From positions 3,224,001 through 3,288,000 of the forward strand of contig BPGE01000001.1 of assembly GCA_026002875.1 (NCBI GenBank): a stretch of DNA of 64,000 nucleotides, in the 5' to 3' direction. The notes below the pieces were generated by a model. That model was not told where the DNA came from, did no database searches, and was given only the letters and a program-made list of their open reading frames with translations. This document shows positions 44,268 to 52,822 of this stretch, one piece after another. The position numbers and the translations under genes were made by a program. The stretch comes from Bryobacteraceae bacterium. Lineage in GTDB: Bacteria > Acidobacteriota > Terriglobia > Bryobacterales > Bryobacteraceae. The stretch's first letter is position 1; every line of letters begins with the position of its first letter.

Positions 44268-45869
44268 TTATTCCAGTCCGTGCCGCGTGCCGCAGATCGA
44301 GACGTCGACGCCCATTTCGCGCAGCATGGCGGCTTTCACCGCCAGCGCGCGGTTCGCCGCCGCAGCGTCGGGCGCGTAGGCCACCTGAATGTGGTTCGCC
44401 TTGTGCCGCGCCATCATCTGGTCGCGCGTGATGCCGTACAGCACGGCGTGCATGATGGGCCATTGCGGCGTGGTGATCCGCCAGCGCCGTTCGGTCTCTT
44501 CGCGAGGCAGCTCGACGACCTTGGCCCGGCCCAGATCGGCGCGCAGCACGCCTGCGTCGACGAAAATGCGGCTCCAGACGATTTCGCCGGGCTTGGAAAT
44601 TCCCTTCAGCGTGCCGCCGCCGAGGCGGAAATACATGGGCGGCTGCCGCTCGCTGGAAGCGCCCGCGTATCCGCCGATGAAATGCTGCGGCGGCGCCGCG
44701 CCCGAGATCAGGAACACCCACACATATTCGCCGTTGTATTCCTCGCCATAGCGGACATCGTGCAGCGTGGTCTCGGGATCGTAGCCGAGCGCCGTCCAGA
44801 TGCGGTTCGTGATCAGCGCGTCGAGCCCGGCGCACTCGTCCACTTCGTTGAAATGCGGCAGAGCCTTGCCCTCGTACAGAATGCGCCCGTTGCCGCGCGC
44901 CTGCACCGGCGGACGGTCCACGTTGTTCAGCAGCCCTTCCACCAGATCCGACGCCGGCGCCAGATCTTTCAGCCCCTGCTGGTACTGGATGCCGATCGTG
45001 TCGCAGCCGAAATCATCCGCAATGCGCAGCGCGGCGATGTACATCTTGCACTGTTGCAGAATCTGATCGTCGGTGAGATCGGTCTCCGGATTCGGCCCGG
45101 TGACGAACTTCATGCCCTTCGCGTCCAGCCAGCGCCGCACGGCAAGCGCTTCCTCGTCGCTCACGGTCAGCATCTCGGCGTACAGCGCCGACTGCGACAG
45201 CCGCTCCTTGAATACGCCCGTGCGGTGCAGCAGCTCGTCGGGGATGATGGCGTTGTACATGCCCATGCAGCCCTCGTCGAACACGCCCATGATGGCCTTG
45301 TTCCGGTAGAGCTCGCGGGCCATCCGCGCCCCCATCTCCTCGCAGTCGGACGGCAGCCGGAACGAAGCCAGCGGCCGCACGTGCCGCGTGTCGTGCACCA
45401 GCTTCTCGCCCTCCAGCCACCTCTTCAGCCCGCTGAGGAAAAACTCGTCGTCGAAATTCTCGCTCCACAGCGTCGAATACGGGATGCCGGCCTTCGTCAT
45501 CGAGCCGTTCAGGTTCAGCATGCCCACCAGCCCCGGCCACTGCCCGCTCCAGTTGGCCACCGTCAGGATCGGCCCCTGGTGCGTGTACAGCCCGTGCAGA
45601 ATGTGATGCGAGTATTGCCAGACGGCCTCCACCACGATCAGCGGCGCCGTGGGAGGAATGTTGCGGAACACTTCCATCCCGTATTTCTGGCTGTCGATGA
45701 AACCGTGCTTCTTGTTTTCGTCATAAGGATGGCCGCGCTCGATGGAATATCCGAGGCTGCGCACCGCCTCCATCACTTTCTGCTCGGCCGCCTGTTGTGC
45801 GGGCCAGCACACCTGGTTCGCCGAAAGGCGGAGATCCCCGTTCGCGATCAGAATTGCCGTGTCTGCCAT
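44268..45869 (-). CDS. L-fucose isomerase-like protein
   Basis: A 533-residue protein of the fucose/arabinose isomerase-like superfamily, which interconverts aldoses and ketoses using Mn2+. Conserved acid residues expected at the metal site occur in [18 protein letters not shown] and [13 protein letters not shown], and a late histidine in [12 protein letters not shown]. Length is slightly under that of FucI (about 590). The true sugar is unknown. ATG 45869 is preferred over a TTG four codons upstream. Confidence 0.78.
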   Translation of the reverse strand: MADTAILIANGDLRLSANQVCWPAQQAAEQKVMEAVRSLGYSIERGHPYDENKKHGFIDSQKYGMEVFRNIPPTAPLIVVEAVWQYSHHILHGLYTHQGPILTVANWSGQWPGLVGMLNLNGSMTKAGIPYSTLWSENFDDEFFLSGLKRWLEGEKLVHDTRHVRPLASFRLPSDCEEMGARMARELYRNKAIMGVFDEGCMGMYNAIIPDELLHRTGVFKERLSQSALYAEMLTVSDEEALAVRRWLDAKGMKFVTGPNPETDLTDDQILQQCKMYIAALRIADDFGCDTIGIQYQQGLKDLAPASDLVEGLLNNVDRPPVQARGNGRILYEGKALPHFNEVDECAGLDALITNRIWTALGYDPETTLHDVRYGEEYNGEYVWVFLISGAAPPQHFIGGYAGASSERQPPMYFRLGGGTLKGISKPGEIVWSRIFVDAGVLRADLGRAKVVELPREETERRWRITTPQWPIMHAVLYGITRDQMMARHKANHIQVAYAPDAAAANRALAVKAAMLREMGVDVSICGTRHGLE

Positions 45870-45909
45870 GCTCTTATTCAACCACAGGCGTCCGAAAAGC
45901 GGCCGCCGG

Positions 45910-46467
45910 TCAGAAGCGGGCGCGCGCGTGCAGAAACCGCGCGCAGTCGGGGCAGAACGCCGCCTGCCGCACGTCGATCCGCTCCACCGTGTGGGCGCTG
46001 CTCATCACGCAGCGCCAGTCCCCGCAGTGCCGCAGCCCCTGCGTGTGGCCCAGCTCGTGCAGCAGCTCTTTCATCAGCCTCTCCAGCAGGAGCGCCGGGT
46101 TCGGAGGCAGCCCGTAGTATTCATCCCGCAGCCGGTGCGTGCTGATGACGGCCGCATGGCCCGCCACTTGCGCCTCTCCGAACACGAACGTGAACACCGG
46201 AACGAACAGGTCCAGCCCCGTCACCCCCACCACGGCGGAGCCCGGCGGATGCGGGCGCCCGGCGAGCCGCGCCAGCACGGGCGTCGACCACGCCTGCCGC
46301 CGCAGTTCGTCGTAGCTGAACGTGATGTCGAGCGGCTCCGTCTCGATGTGGCAGGAAGCGCCCAGCAGCCGCGCCGCCTCGGCCGCCAGCCGGTCCAGCA
46401 GTTCCATTGGAGGAACGCCGTCCGAGTTCGCCAGCCCCATCCGGATGAAGGTCAGCGCCTCGACCAC
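45910..46467 (-). CDS. amzA: Archaemetzincin-type zinc protease
   Basis: A 185-residue metalloprotease with the signature [12 protein letters not shown] (137-148): three zinc ligands H137, H141, H147, catalytic E138, then C148, C153 and the pair C172/C175 (FCPDC) for the second, structural zinc. The Met-turn is M155. The family (AMZ) is mainly archaeal and metazoan but scattered in bacteria. GTG at 46467 starts 15 bases after the response-regulator stop and has a GCGAGG site; a longer frame overlaps the regulator. It may be the last gene of that operon. Substrate unknown. Confidence 0.88.
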   Translation of the reverse strand: MVEALTFIRMGLANSDGVPPMELLDRLAAEAARLLGASCHIETEPLDITFSYDELRRQAWSTPVLARLAGRPHPPGSAVVGVTGLDLFVPVFTFVFGEAQVAGHAAVISTHRLRDEYYGLPPNPALLLERLMKELLHELGHTQGLRHCGDWRCVMSSAHTVERIDVRQAAFCPDCARFLHARARF

Positions 46468-46481
46468 GGCGGGCCTCGCTG

Positions 46482-47834
46482 TCAACGGCTGGCGGGCTCG
46501 CGCAGGCCGTACTTGCGGATCTTGTTGTACAGCGTCGTGCGGTCGATGTCGAGAATCCGCGCCGTCTTCGACAGGTTCCACCGCGTTTCCGCCAGCACCC
46601 GCTCAATGTGCGCCTTCTCGACATCCTCCAGCCTCAGCCCCGTGGCGATCACCGGCGCGGAAGGATGCAGCTGGAACGGGAAATCCTCCGGCTTCAGATC
46701 CCCTTCCCGCCGCATCAGCAGCGCCCGCTCGATCGCGTTCTCCAACTCGCGCACGTTGCCCGGCCAGTCGTACCGCATCAGCAGCTCCATCGTCTCCGGC
46801 GCCAGCCGCTGCGGCGGACGGTTCATCTGCCGCGCGAACTTGTCCAGGAAATGCGCCACCAGCAGCGGAATGTCTTCCTTCCTCTCCCGCAGCGCCGGAA
46901 TGTTGATCGAGAACACATTCAGCCGGTAATACAGGTCCGGGCGGAACACCCGCTCCTCCACCAGCCGCTCCAGGCTCTTGTTCGTCGCCGCAATGGCGCG
47001 GAAATCCACCTTCACCGGCATCGTGTCCCCCACGCGCACGATCTCTTTTTCCTGCAGAACGCGCAGCAGGTCGGTCTGCACGCGCAGGCTGATGTCGCTG
47101 ATTTCGTCCAGGAACACCGTGCCGCCATCGGCCACTTCGAACTTGCCCTTCTTGCGCGCCTGCGCGCCCGTAAACGCGCCGCGTTCGTGGCCGAACAGCT
47201 CGCTCTCCAGCAGCGACTCCGTCAGCGCCCCGCAGTGGATCACCACCATCGGGTTGTACCGCCGCGGGCTCAGCGCATGAATCGCGCGCGCCACCACTTC
47301 CTTGCCCGTGCCGCTCTCGCCCGTGATCAGCACCGTCGCGTCGGTGGGCGCGACCGTCTCGACGAGTTCGATCACGCGCTTCATCGCCGGGCTCTGGCCG
47401 ATCAGCTTCGTCTCGGGGAAGATCTCGTCGAGGTTCTCCTTGAGCTTCGACACCTCCCGCTCGGCGCGCTTGTGCGAGATCGCCTTGTTCACCAGGTGCA
47501 CCAGCTCGTCAGGATCGAACGGCTTCGTGATGTAGTCGTAAGCCCCGTTCTTCAGCGCCCGCACGGCGGTCTCCACGCTGGCGAAGCCCGTCATGATGAT
47601 CACCGGCATCGCCGGATCGATCTCCCGCAGCTTCGCCTGCAATTCAATGCCGTCGACCCCCGGCATCTTGATGTCGACCAGCGCCAGGTCGAACCTGCGG
47701 CTGGCCAGCATCTCCAGCGCCGCCGCTGCCCCCGGCGCGATCGACACCTGGAAGCCTTCGCTCTCGAACCACTTGCCGAGCGAATCCCGCACGACAATGT
47801 CGTCGTCGACAATGAGGATGCTTGGCTCGCCCAT
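46482..47834 (-). CDS. Sigma-54-dependent response regulator (NtrC family)
   Basis: A 450-residue enhancer-binding protein. Receiver domain with phospho-acceptor D54 (LVDIKMPG), AAA+ domain with Walker A GESGTGKE (172-179), GAFTGA loop (219-224) that contacts sigma-54, and a Fis-type helix-turn-helix at the end (WNLSKTARILDIDRTTLYNKIRKYG). It is encoded directly after the haem-type kinase with a TGATG junction, so the two form a pair. The sigma-54 promoter and TGTTG-N7-CAACA dyads upstream of the operon are its likely targets. Confidence 0.94.
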   Translation of the reverse strand: MGEPSILIVDDDIVVRDSLGKWFESEGFQVSIAPGAAAALEMLASRRFDLALVDIKMPGVDGIELQAKLREIDPAMPVIIMTGFASVETAVRALKNGAYDYITKPFDPDELVHLVNKAISHKRAEREVSKLKENLDEIFPETKLIGQSPAMKRVIELVETVAPTDATVLITGESGTGKEVVARAIHALSPRRYNPMVVIHCGALTESLLESELFGHERGAFTGAQARKKGKFEVADGGTVFLDEISDISLRVQTDLLRVLQEKEIVRVGDTMPVKVDFRAIAATNKSLERLVEERVFRPDLYYRLNVFSINIPALRERKEDIPLLVAHFLDKFARQMNRPPQRLAPETMELLMRYDWPGNVRELENAIERALLMRREGDLKPEDFPFQLHPSAPVIATGLRLEDVEKAHIERVLAETRWNLSKTARILDIDRTTLYNKIRKYGLREPASR

Positions 47835-49477
47835 CACGCCTCTCCCTTCACCATCGTCTCCGGCTCGCTGTCCGGCTCCTTCGCTTCCAGCGGCAGCTCG
47901 ACGATGAACTCCGCCCCCTTGCCCGGCGCCGAATTCAGCCGGATCCGCCCGCCGTGCCGCTCCACGATGCCCCGCGCCACAGCCAGCCCGAGCCCCGTAC
48001 GGTGCGGATCGTCCTTGGTCGAGAAGAACGGCTCGAAGATCTGCAGCTGCAGCTCCGGAGCGATGCCGGGCCCGTTGTCGCGCACCACCAGCTCGATGCC
48101 GCTCTCGGCGCGGCGCGTCTCCACCGTCACCTCGCCTCCGCGCCCCAGCGCTTCCTGCGCGTTCACCAGCAGCACGATCAGCACCTGCTGGATCTGCCCG
48201 GGGTCGCAGTCGATCTCGGGCAGCGAATCGTCCAGCTGCGTGCGCAGCGCGATCTGCGACAGCTCGTACTGGTGCATCACCAGGCGCACCGCGCGCTCCA
48301 CGATCTGGTTCACCTGCGTGTGCACGCGCTGGGGCGTCGATTGCCGGGCGAACGCCAGCAGGTTCTTCATCAGATCCCCGCAACGGCGGCTTTCGCGCTC
48401 GATGATCCGCAGGTTGTCGATCATCCGCTGCCGCGCCGCTTCATCCAGAACCGGCTTCTGCAGGTCCTTCAGCACCAGCCGCGCATACGTCAGCATCCCG
48501 AACAGCGGGTTGTTCACCTCGTGCGCCACCGTCGCCGCCAGCCGCCCCAGCGAGGCCATCTTTTCGGTGTGGATCAGGCTCCTCTGCGCGGCTTCCAGCT
48601 CCGCCGTCTTCTCGCGCACCCGCTCCTCCAGCGTGTCCGCCCACTCGGTCAGCTCGCGGTGCGTCTTCTCCAGATCCTCCGCCATCTCGTTGAACGACTC
48701 GGCGAGCACGCCCAGCTCGTCGCGCGACCGCACCTGAATGCGGTGGCTCAGGTCGCCCGACGCCAGCCGCATCGTGCCCGCCACCAGATCATGCACGGGG
48801 CGGTGGACGAAGTACCACACGAAGAGAATCGCCATCAGACAGCCCATCACCGCCGCGCCCGCCGTGAACAGGTACATCTGCGCGCGGTGCTCGGCCAGCT
48901 GCTCGTCCACCGCGTCCAGCGACAGGTGCGCGTCGATCACTCCGAGAATCCTCCGCGAAGGCGGATGGGCATGGCAGGCGGCCGTGCTGCAGTCCGGGTG
49001 GTTCTCGATCGGCAGGATCACCGCCAGCACGCGGTGGCCTTCGTCGGCGCGGAAGATCCGCGTCCGGTCTTTGCGCTGCAGCCGCGCCAGCGGCTCCGCC
49101 TGCGCATGGCAGGCGTAGCACGCCTCGGCCTGTTTGTCCACCATCGTGCCGATTTCCGCCGTGTCGGTCGAGTAGCGCACCAGCCCGACTTCATTGATGA
49201 TCCGCAGCCGCCGGATCCCCGGCTCCCGGCCGATGTCCCGGATCATCGTGTACAGCATCTCCTGGTCGTTGCGCAGCATCGCCTGCCACGCCGAGAAGTG
49301 CACGACATCGGCCACCCGCTGCGCCGACAGCGACACCAGCGACTCCAGGTGCCGCTGCTCCAGCCTCTGGTGCGCGAAGCTGAACAGCACGAAGCACAGC
49401 AGCACGCCTCCCACCAGCCAGACGGCCAGCTTGGCCGCCAGGCCGAACCGCGGCAGGCGGACGGGCCGGTGCATCAC
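47834..49477 (-). CDS. Membrane histidine kinase with c-type haem motifs in its sensor
   Basis: A 547-residue two-component sensor. Helices at about 14-34 and 201-223 bracket a periplasmic domain containing CYACH (120-124), a standard haem c site, and C163-STAA-CH (163-169), a CX4CH site. HAMP (about 223-275), coiled coil, HisKA with H319 (VAHEVNNP) and HATPase (VLIVLLVNAQEAL, DNGPGIAP, GTGLGLAVARG region) follow. It probably senses redox state or a gas through covalent haem. It is cotranscribed with the electron-transfer genes upstream and the regulator downstream. Confidence 0.9.
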   Translation of the reverse strand: MMHRPVRLPRFGLAAKLAVWLVGGVLLCFVLFSFAHQRLEQRHLESLVSLSAQRVADVVHFSAWQAMLRNDQEMLYTMIRDIGREPGIRRLRIINEVGLVRYSTDTAEIGTMVDKQAEACYACHAQAEPLARLQRKDRTRIFRADEGHRVLAVILPIENHPDCSTAACHAHPPSRRILGVIDAHLSLDAVDEQLAEHRAQMYLFTAGAAVMGCLMAILFVWYFVHRPVHDLVAGTMRLASGDLSHRIQVRSRDELGVLAESFNEMAEDLEKTHRELTEWADTLEERVREKTAELEAAQRSLIHTEKMASLGRLAATVAHEVNNPLFGMLTYARLVLKDLQKPVLDEAARQRMIDNLRIIERESRRCGDLMKNLLAFARQSTPQRVHTQVNQIVERAVRLVMHQYELSQIALRTQLDDSLPEIDCDPGQIQQVLIVLLVNAQEALGRGGEVTVETRRAESGIELVVRDNGPGIAPELQLQIFEPFFSTKDDPHRTGLGLAVARGIVERHGGRIRLNSAPGKGAEFIVELPLEAKEPDSEPETMVKGEA

Positions 49478-49483
49478 GGCCCC

Positions 49484-50662
49484 CTAGTCCCCCTGCGCCG
49501 CGGCGCCCTGCAGGGTGGGAATCCTCGTTCCGGGAACGCTCTCCTGATCCTCGTGACGCTCTTCTTCGAAGACCGGCAGGTAGCGCGCCGCAAGCCGGAA
49601 GATGGCGAACCCGGCGGCGATGATCGCCAGCGTCACGGCCACTTCGCTCCACTTGGGAATGTACGTCACCCCTGAAGCCCGCTCCAGCCCCGTCACGCTG
49701 ACATTCATCCGGTTGGCAACGAACCCGAGCAGGAACATCACCACGCCCAGATACACCGCCAGCGGATGCCGCCGCGTCTTCTCGCGGAAAAACATCAGCA
49801 TCGGCACAGCCATGAGCACGATTTCGAGGCCGAACATCCACCGCTCGATGCCGGGCTCGTTCAGCGTGGCCAGCGCCCCGCGGTGGCTGAGATCCAGGAA
49901 CCGCATGGTCAGGTACACCGCCGTGATCACCGCCAGCACCCGCGTCATGTTGCAGATCAGACCGTACTCCAGCTGCCGCCCGAACGCCTTCGAGCTGTGC
50001 CAGCTCTCAAAGATCGTCATCGCCAGCCCCGTGGCCACCGCCGAGATGAAGAACAGCACCGGCAGCAGCGGCGTCCACCACAGGGGGTGCAGCCGGTCCG
50101 GCATGATCAGGAACAGGCTGCCCAGCGAGCTCTGGTGCAGCGTCGACAGGATCACGCCCGCAATGATGATGGGCAGCGTGACCCCCTTCATGATCTTCAG
50201 CGCCGTGTGCATCCTGAATTTCTCGAGCACGACAGGCAGAAATTCCAGGAACAGCACCGTCGTGTACAGCGTCACGCACCAGCCCACCTCGAACATGACC
50301 GAGCGCGGATTCCACATGATCAGCGGGTGCCAGATCCGGTACGGGTGGCCCAGGTCGAACATCAGCGCCACCACCACCAGCAGGTAGCCGAGAAACGCCG
50401 TCAGAATCGCCGGCCTCACTACCGCGTGATAGGACTTGATGTTGAAAATGTGCACCGTGGCCGCCAGCGTGAAGCCGCCCGCCGCCAGTCCGACGCCGCA
50501 CAGCACGTCAAACCCGATCCAGATGCCCCACGGGAACTGATCGCTCAGGTTCGTCGACGCCCCCAGCCCGCCCCAGAACCGCAGAAACGTCGCATACAGG
50601 CCCGCCGCCATGATGACCGCGAACAGGCCCCGCCAGAAATACTTCTGCGCCATCGCCATCAT
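49484..50662 (-). CDS. NrfD/HybB-type polytopic membrane protein
   Basis: A 392-residue quinone-reactive membrane subunit with about ten helices. Family motifs include FPWGIWIGFDVLCGVGLAAGGF near 45-65, HLGHPYR-type segment (DLGHPYRIWHPLIMWN), and HQSSLGSLF. The start at 50662 has an AAGGAGG site and overlaps the ferredoxin stop. It likely moves electrons between the quinone pool and the ferredoxin-like subunit, as in hydrogenase-2 HybAB or Cbc-type complexes. Confidence 0.92.
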   Translation of the reverse strand: MMAMAQKYFWRGLFAVIMAAGLYATFLRFWGGLGASTNLSDQFPWGIWIGFDVLCGVGLAAGGFTLAATVHIFNIKSYHAVVRPAILTAFLGYLLVVVALMFDLGHPYRIWHPLIMWNPRSVMFEVGWCVTLYTTVLFLEFLPVVLEKFRMHTALKIMKGVTLPIIIAGVILSTLHQSSLGSLFLIMPDRLHPLWWTPLLPVLFFISAVATGLAMTIFESWHSSKAFGRQLEYGLICNMTRVLAVITAVYLTMRFLDLSHRGALATLNEPGIERWMFGLEIVLMAVPMLMFFREKTRRHPLAVYLGVVMFLLGFVANRMNVSVTGLERASGVTYIPKWSEVAVTLAIIAAGFAIFRLAARYLPVFEEERHEDQESVPGTRIPTLQGAAAQGD

Positions 50663-51402
50663 GACCGGCCCTCCTTCCGCGCCACCTCTTCCTTGCGGTG
50701 CGTCAGCCAGTGAATGCCGCCCAGCAGCACCGTGCCCATGACAACAACATCCGGGATGTGCTTCAGCGCAGCCCACGTGTACTGCGGCAGGGCCGTCTTC
50801 TCGATGTTCACCGGATAGCCGATCTGATCGAACGGCACGGCGGACAGGATCAGCACCGACGTGCCGCCCGCTTCCTCCAGGCCATAGATCCGAGGATAGT
50901 AGCCCTCCGGATTCTCGGCCAGCCGCTTCCGCGCTTCGGCGATCAGCTCGTCCCGGTCGCCCGAGATCGTGGCGCCGGTCGGGCACGCCTCTGCGCACCG
51001 CGTCGGCTCGCCCTTCGGCACGCGGTCAGCGCACAGGTCGCACTTGCGCACATACGGCAGGCGCGAGTTCCATTCGTACGTGGGCACGCCGAACACGCAC
51101 GACACCATGCAGTACCGGCAGCCCATGCACCGCTCGGGCAGATAAACGACCGGCCCGGCGGCGGTCTTCTGCAGAGCCGCCACCGGGCAAACCGAAGCGC
51201 ACGCCGGATCCAGGCAGTGCATGCACAGTTTTCGCGAGTACCGCTCGCCGTAAGTGCGGACCGCAGTCAGCTTGTGGGCGGAGGTCTTCTCCTCTGCGGC
51301 GATCTTGTCGTCGTAGGGGAGCTTCTTTCCTTCCGAACAGGCCTGCTCGCACTGACGGCATCCAATGCATTGGGTGCTGTCGAAGAGAATCGCTCGGGCC
51401 AT
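50659..51402 (-). CDS. 4Fe-4S dicluster ferredoxin-like protein (HybA/DsrO/NrfC type)
   Basis: A 247-residue protein with sixteen cysteines arranged as four [4Fe-4S] sites (CIGCRQCEQAC, CMHCLDPACASVCP, CMGCRYCMVSC, CDLC...CAEACP) and a C-terminal membrane helix at about 217-234. There is no Tat leader, so it may face the cytoplasm or be exported by another subunit. It overlaps the NrfD gene by four bases, as is usual for this pair. Confidence 0.92.
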   Translation of the reverse strand: MARAILFDSTQCIGCRQCEQACSEGKKLPYDDKIAAEEKTSAHKLTAVRTYGERYSRKLCMHCLDPACASVCPVAALQKTAAGPVVYLPERCMGCRYCMVSCVFGVPTYEWNSRLPYVRKCDLCADRVPKGEPTRCAEACPTGATISGDRDELIAEARKRLAENPEGYYPRIYGLEEAGGTSVLILSAVPFDQIGYPVNIEKTALPQYTWAALKHIPDVVVMGTVLLGGIHWLTHRKEEVARKEGRS

Positions 51403-51437
51403 GCGGCTCAGTCAGCCTCCAGCTTCATTCTATACCA

Positions 51438-51465
51438 GAATTTCAGGTCTTCTGTACTGAAATTC
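51438..51465 (-). promoter_or_regulatory. Inverted repeat before the ferredoxin gene
   Basis: GAATTTCAG (51438-51446) and CTGAAATTC (51457-51465) form perfect nine-base arms with a ten-base centre in the 78-base gap between the GcvH-like and ferredoxin genes. On the minus strand a TGGTATAGA extended -10 box (51437-51429) follows directly. A partial TGTTG-N7-CAACA-like match (TGTAC-N7-CAACA, 51453-51469) overlaps the right arm. It may be an internal operator or promoter. Confidence 0.4.
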
Positions 51466-51480
51466 AACAATGAAACCGGA

Positions 51481-52146
51481 TTAACTGAGCAGCAGCGTCC
51501 GGGCCGCTTCCTTCCACCGCTCCACAGGCAGCGCCGCCGTAGCATCCTTCGACGCCCGGCCGCCATCCGCCGCCGTCGCGCCCGCAAACTGCGGCTGGAA
51601 CCTGTAGAAGACCTCGGCGGACTCCCGGATCCACGCGGGAACCAGAGAGCTCGGCAGCAGGTTCCGGCTGGGGGATTCCTCGTCAGGCGAGAACACCGTC
51701 ATCAGCCACCCGCGGCCATACGGATCCTCCAGGAGCAGCCGCGGATTCTCCGCCAGCTCCCGGTTCACTTCCACAACCTCGCCTTCCACCGGCGAGATCA
51801 TCTCGATCTTCTCTTCGCCGCGGTAGAACGCGAACACTTTCTGTCCCTGCCGCACCCACTGACCAGGCTTCGGCAGCTCGATCCGGTCCACCGGTCCCGC
51901 CAGTACCGCCGCCAGCTCGTCGGCGCCCACCCGGTGCACGTTCTTCCGCTCCTTCTGCATCCAGGTGTGACCCGGATGATACTTCAGGTTGGCGGGAATG
52001 TGGAATCCGCTCAGAATCTCCTGCCCGACGGCGGCCTTCTCCGCTTCCTCTGCCTCAATGGCAGCAACCGGAACCTTGCTCCGGCTCAGCAGCAGATCAA
52101 TCGCGATGAAGATGGCGAAAGTGACAATCACGAGTAGGACGACCAT
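51481..52146 (-). CDS. Membrane-anchored GcvH-like (lipoyl-fold) protein
   Basis: A 221-residue protein: helix at about 3-20, then a lipoyl-domain-like region with KYHPGHTWMQKE, LPKPGQWVRQGQKVFAFYRG, ISPVEGEVVEVNRELAENPRLL and PYGRGWLM, which follow glycine-cleavage H protein. The lysine that carries lipoate in GcvH aligns with E111; the nearest lysine (K113) is displaced by two. It is therefore probably not lipoylated in the usual way. ATG 52146 has an AAGGAG site. First gene of the sigma-54-driven operon; role in the complex unknown. Confidence 0.8.
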   Translation of the reverse strand: MVVLLVIVTFAIFIAIDLLLSRSKVPVAAIEAEEAEKAAVGQEILSGFHIPANLKYHPGHTWMQKERKNVHRVGADELAAVLAGPVDRIELPKPGQWVRQGQKVFAFYRGEEKIEMISPVEGEVVEVNRELAENPRLLLEDPYGRGWLMTVFSPDEESPSRNLLPSSLVPAWIRESAEVFYRFQPQFAGATAADGGRASKDATAALPVERWKEAARTLLLS

Positions 52147-52210
52147 GACATTTCTCCTTTTCAGAACTCTCTGCCGGCTCCATTCCGCGGCCGGCTCGCA
52201 CCCTTGTAAG

Positions 52211-52226
52211 AGCATTCGCCATGCCA
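52211..52226 (-). promoter_or_regulatory. Sigma-54 (-24/-12) promoter
   Basis: The minus strand reads TGGCATGGCGAATGCT. GG and GC are ten bases apart as required, and the match to the consensus TGGCACG-N4-TTGCT is ten of twelve positions. The start of transcription would be near 52200, leaving a leader of about 55 bases to the ATG at 52146. The operon encodes its own sigma-54 activator. Confidence 0.75.
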
Positions 52227-52289
52227 AAACCGGATTCTCGCTAACTCATTGATTTTTCAGTCGTAAGACCTTCACGCCCATAGACATGG

Positions 52290-52410
52290 TGTTGCGATTC
52301 TCAACAATGCAACCGGCCGCGTATCGCCGTAACGACGCCTAAATCGCCCTTCGTCAACGCATTACACCGCCTGTTGAACTGTTCAACGCACACTGTTGTC
52401 GAGTTCAACA
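52290..52410. promoter_or_regulatory. Three enhancer-like dyads, TGTTG-N7-CAACA
   Basis: Sites at 52290-52306 (TGTTGCGATTCTCAACA), 52372-52388 (TGTTGAACTGTTCAACG) and 52394-52410 (TGTTGTCGAGTTCAACA). All have five-base arms with a seven-base spacer; the last two are 22 bases apart, two helical turns. They lie about 100, 180 and 200 bases upstream of the predicted sigma-54 start, the usual place for activator binding. The bound protein is presumably the regulator at 46482-47834. Confidence 0.65.
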
Positions 52411-52445
52411 AAGTCCCTTCGTCCGCGATGCTGTCCACGAGCCCA

Positions 52446-52469
52446 CCCCAGCGGATCTCCCCTCGGCCC
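52446..52469 (+). repeat. Hairpin repeat, copy 5 (truncated)
   Basis: Keeps only the leading CCCCAGCGGATCTCCCC block and the left stem arm CTCGGCC; the right arm and tail are missing and copy 6 begins three bases later. The junction suggests deletion between neighbouring copies. Confidence 0.75.
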
Positions 52470-52471
52470 TA

Positions 52472-52525
52472 CCCACGGGTTTCCCATCGCGCTTGCGCGA
52501 TGGCTGCATCCCAACCGTGCCCCCT
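52472..52525 (+). repeat. Hairpin repeat, copy 6
   Basis: Same order of blocks: ACGGGTTTCCC, stem, GGCTGCATCCCAACC. The stem is CCATCGCGC/GCGCGATGG with a TT loop: compared with copy 1 an outer C:G pair has become A:T on both sides. Confidence 0.88.
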
Positions 52526-52723
52526 CCCACCCCGCAAACCCTTGCCCCGCAACCCCCACCCAAACCCCAAACTGCGATTTTGCGAAACGAACCGAAACCC
52601 GACCCGCGCAAACAGAGCCGCGAGGGAGCAGCCCGAAGGGCTGCGACCGAGCGGTTAAAACACAACGTCCCCAACCTTCCGACACCCTCCCTCGCGCCGC
52701 AGGCGCGACCGGTCCGCCGCCTT

Positions 52724-52777
52724 CCCCAGCGGGTTTCCCCTCGGCCTTGGCCGAGGGCTGCATCCCAACCGAGCCCC
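52724..52777 (+). repeat. Hairpin repeat, copy 7
   Basis: CCCCAGCGGGTTTCCC, stem CCCTCGGCC/GGCCGAGGG with TT loop, then GGCTGCATCCCAACC, identical in plan to copy 3 of the tandem array. Confidence 0.9.
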
Positions 52778-52784
52778 TCGCTCT

Positions 52785-52822
52785 CCCCAACGGGTTTCCC
52801 GCCGCCGTCGGGCGGGGCTGCC
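52785..52822 (+). repeat. Hairpin repeat, copy 8 (divergent stem)
   Basis: CCCCAACGGGTTTCCC is intact, but the stem is CCCGCC/GGCGGG with a larger loop, followed by GGCTGCC. Its right flank has lost the CATCCCAACC tail. Confidence 0.75.

Noticed and set aside
46468-46581. Longer N-terminus for the archaemetzincin
   Set aside because: The added part overlaps the response-regulator gene in another frame and has no family similarity; GTG 46467 gives the normal length.
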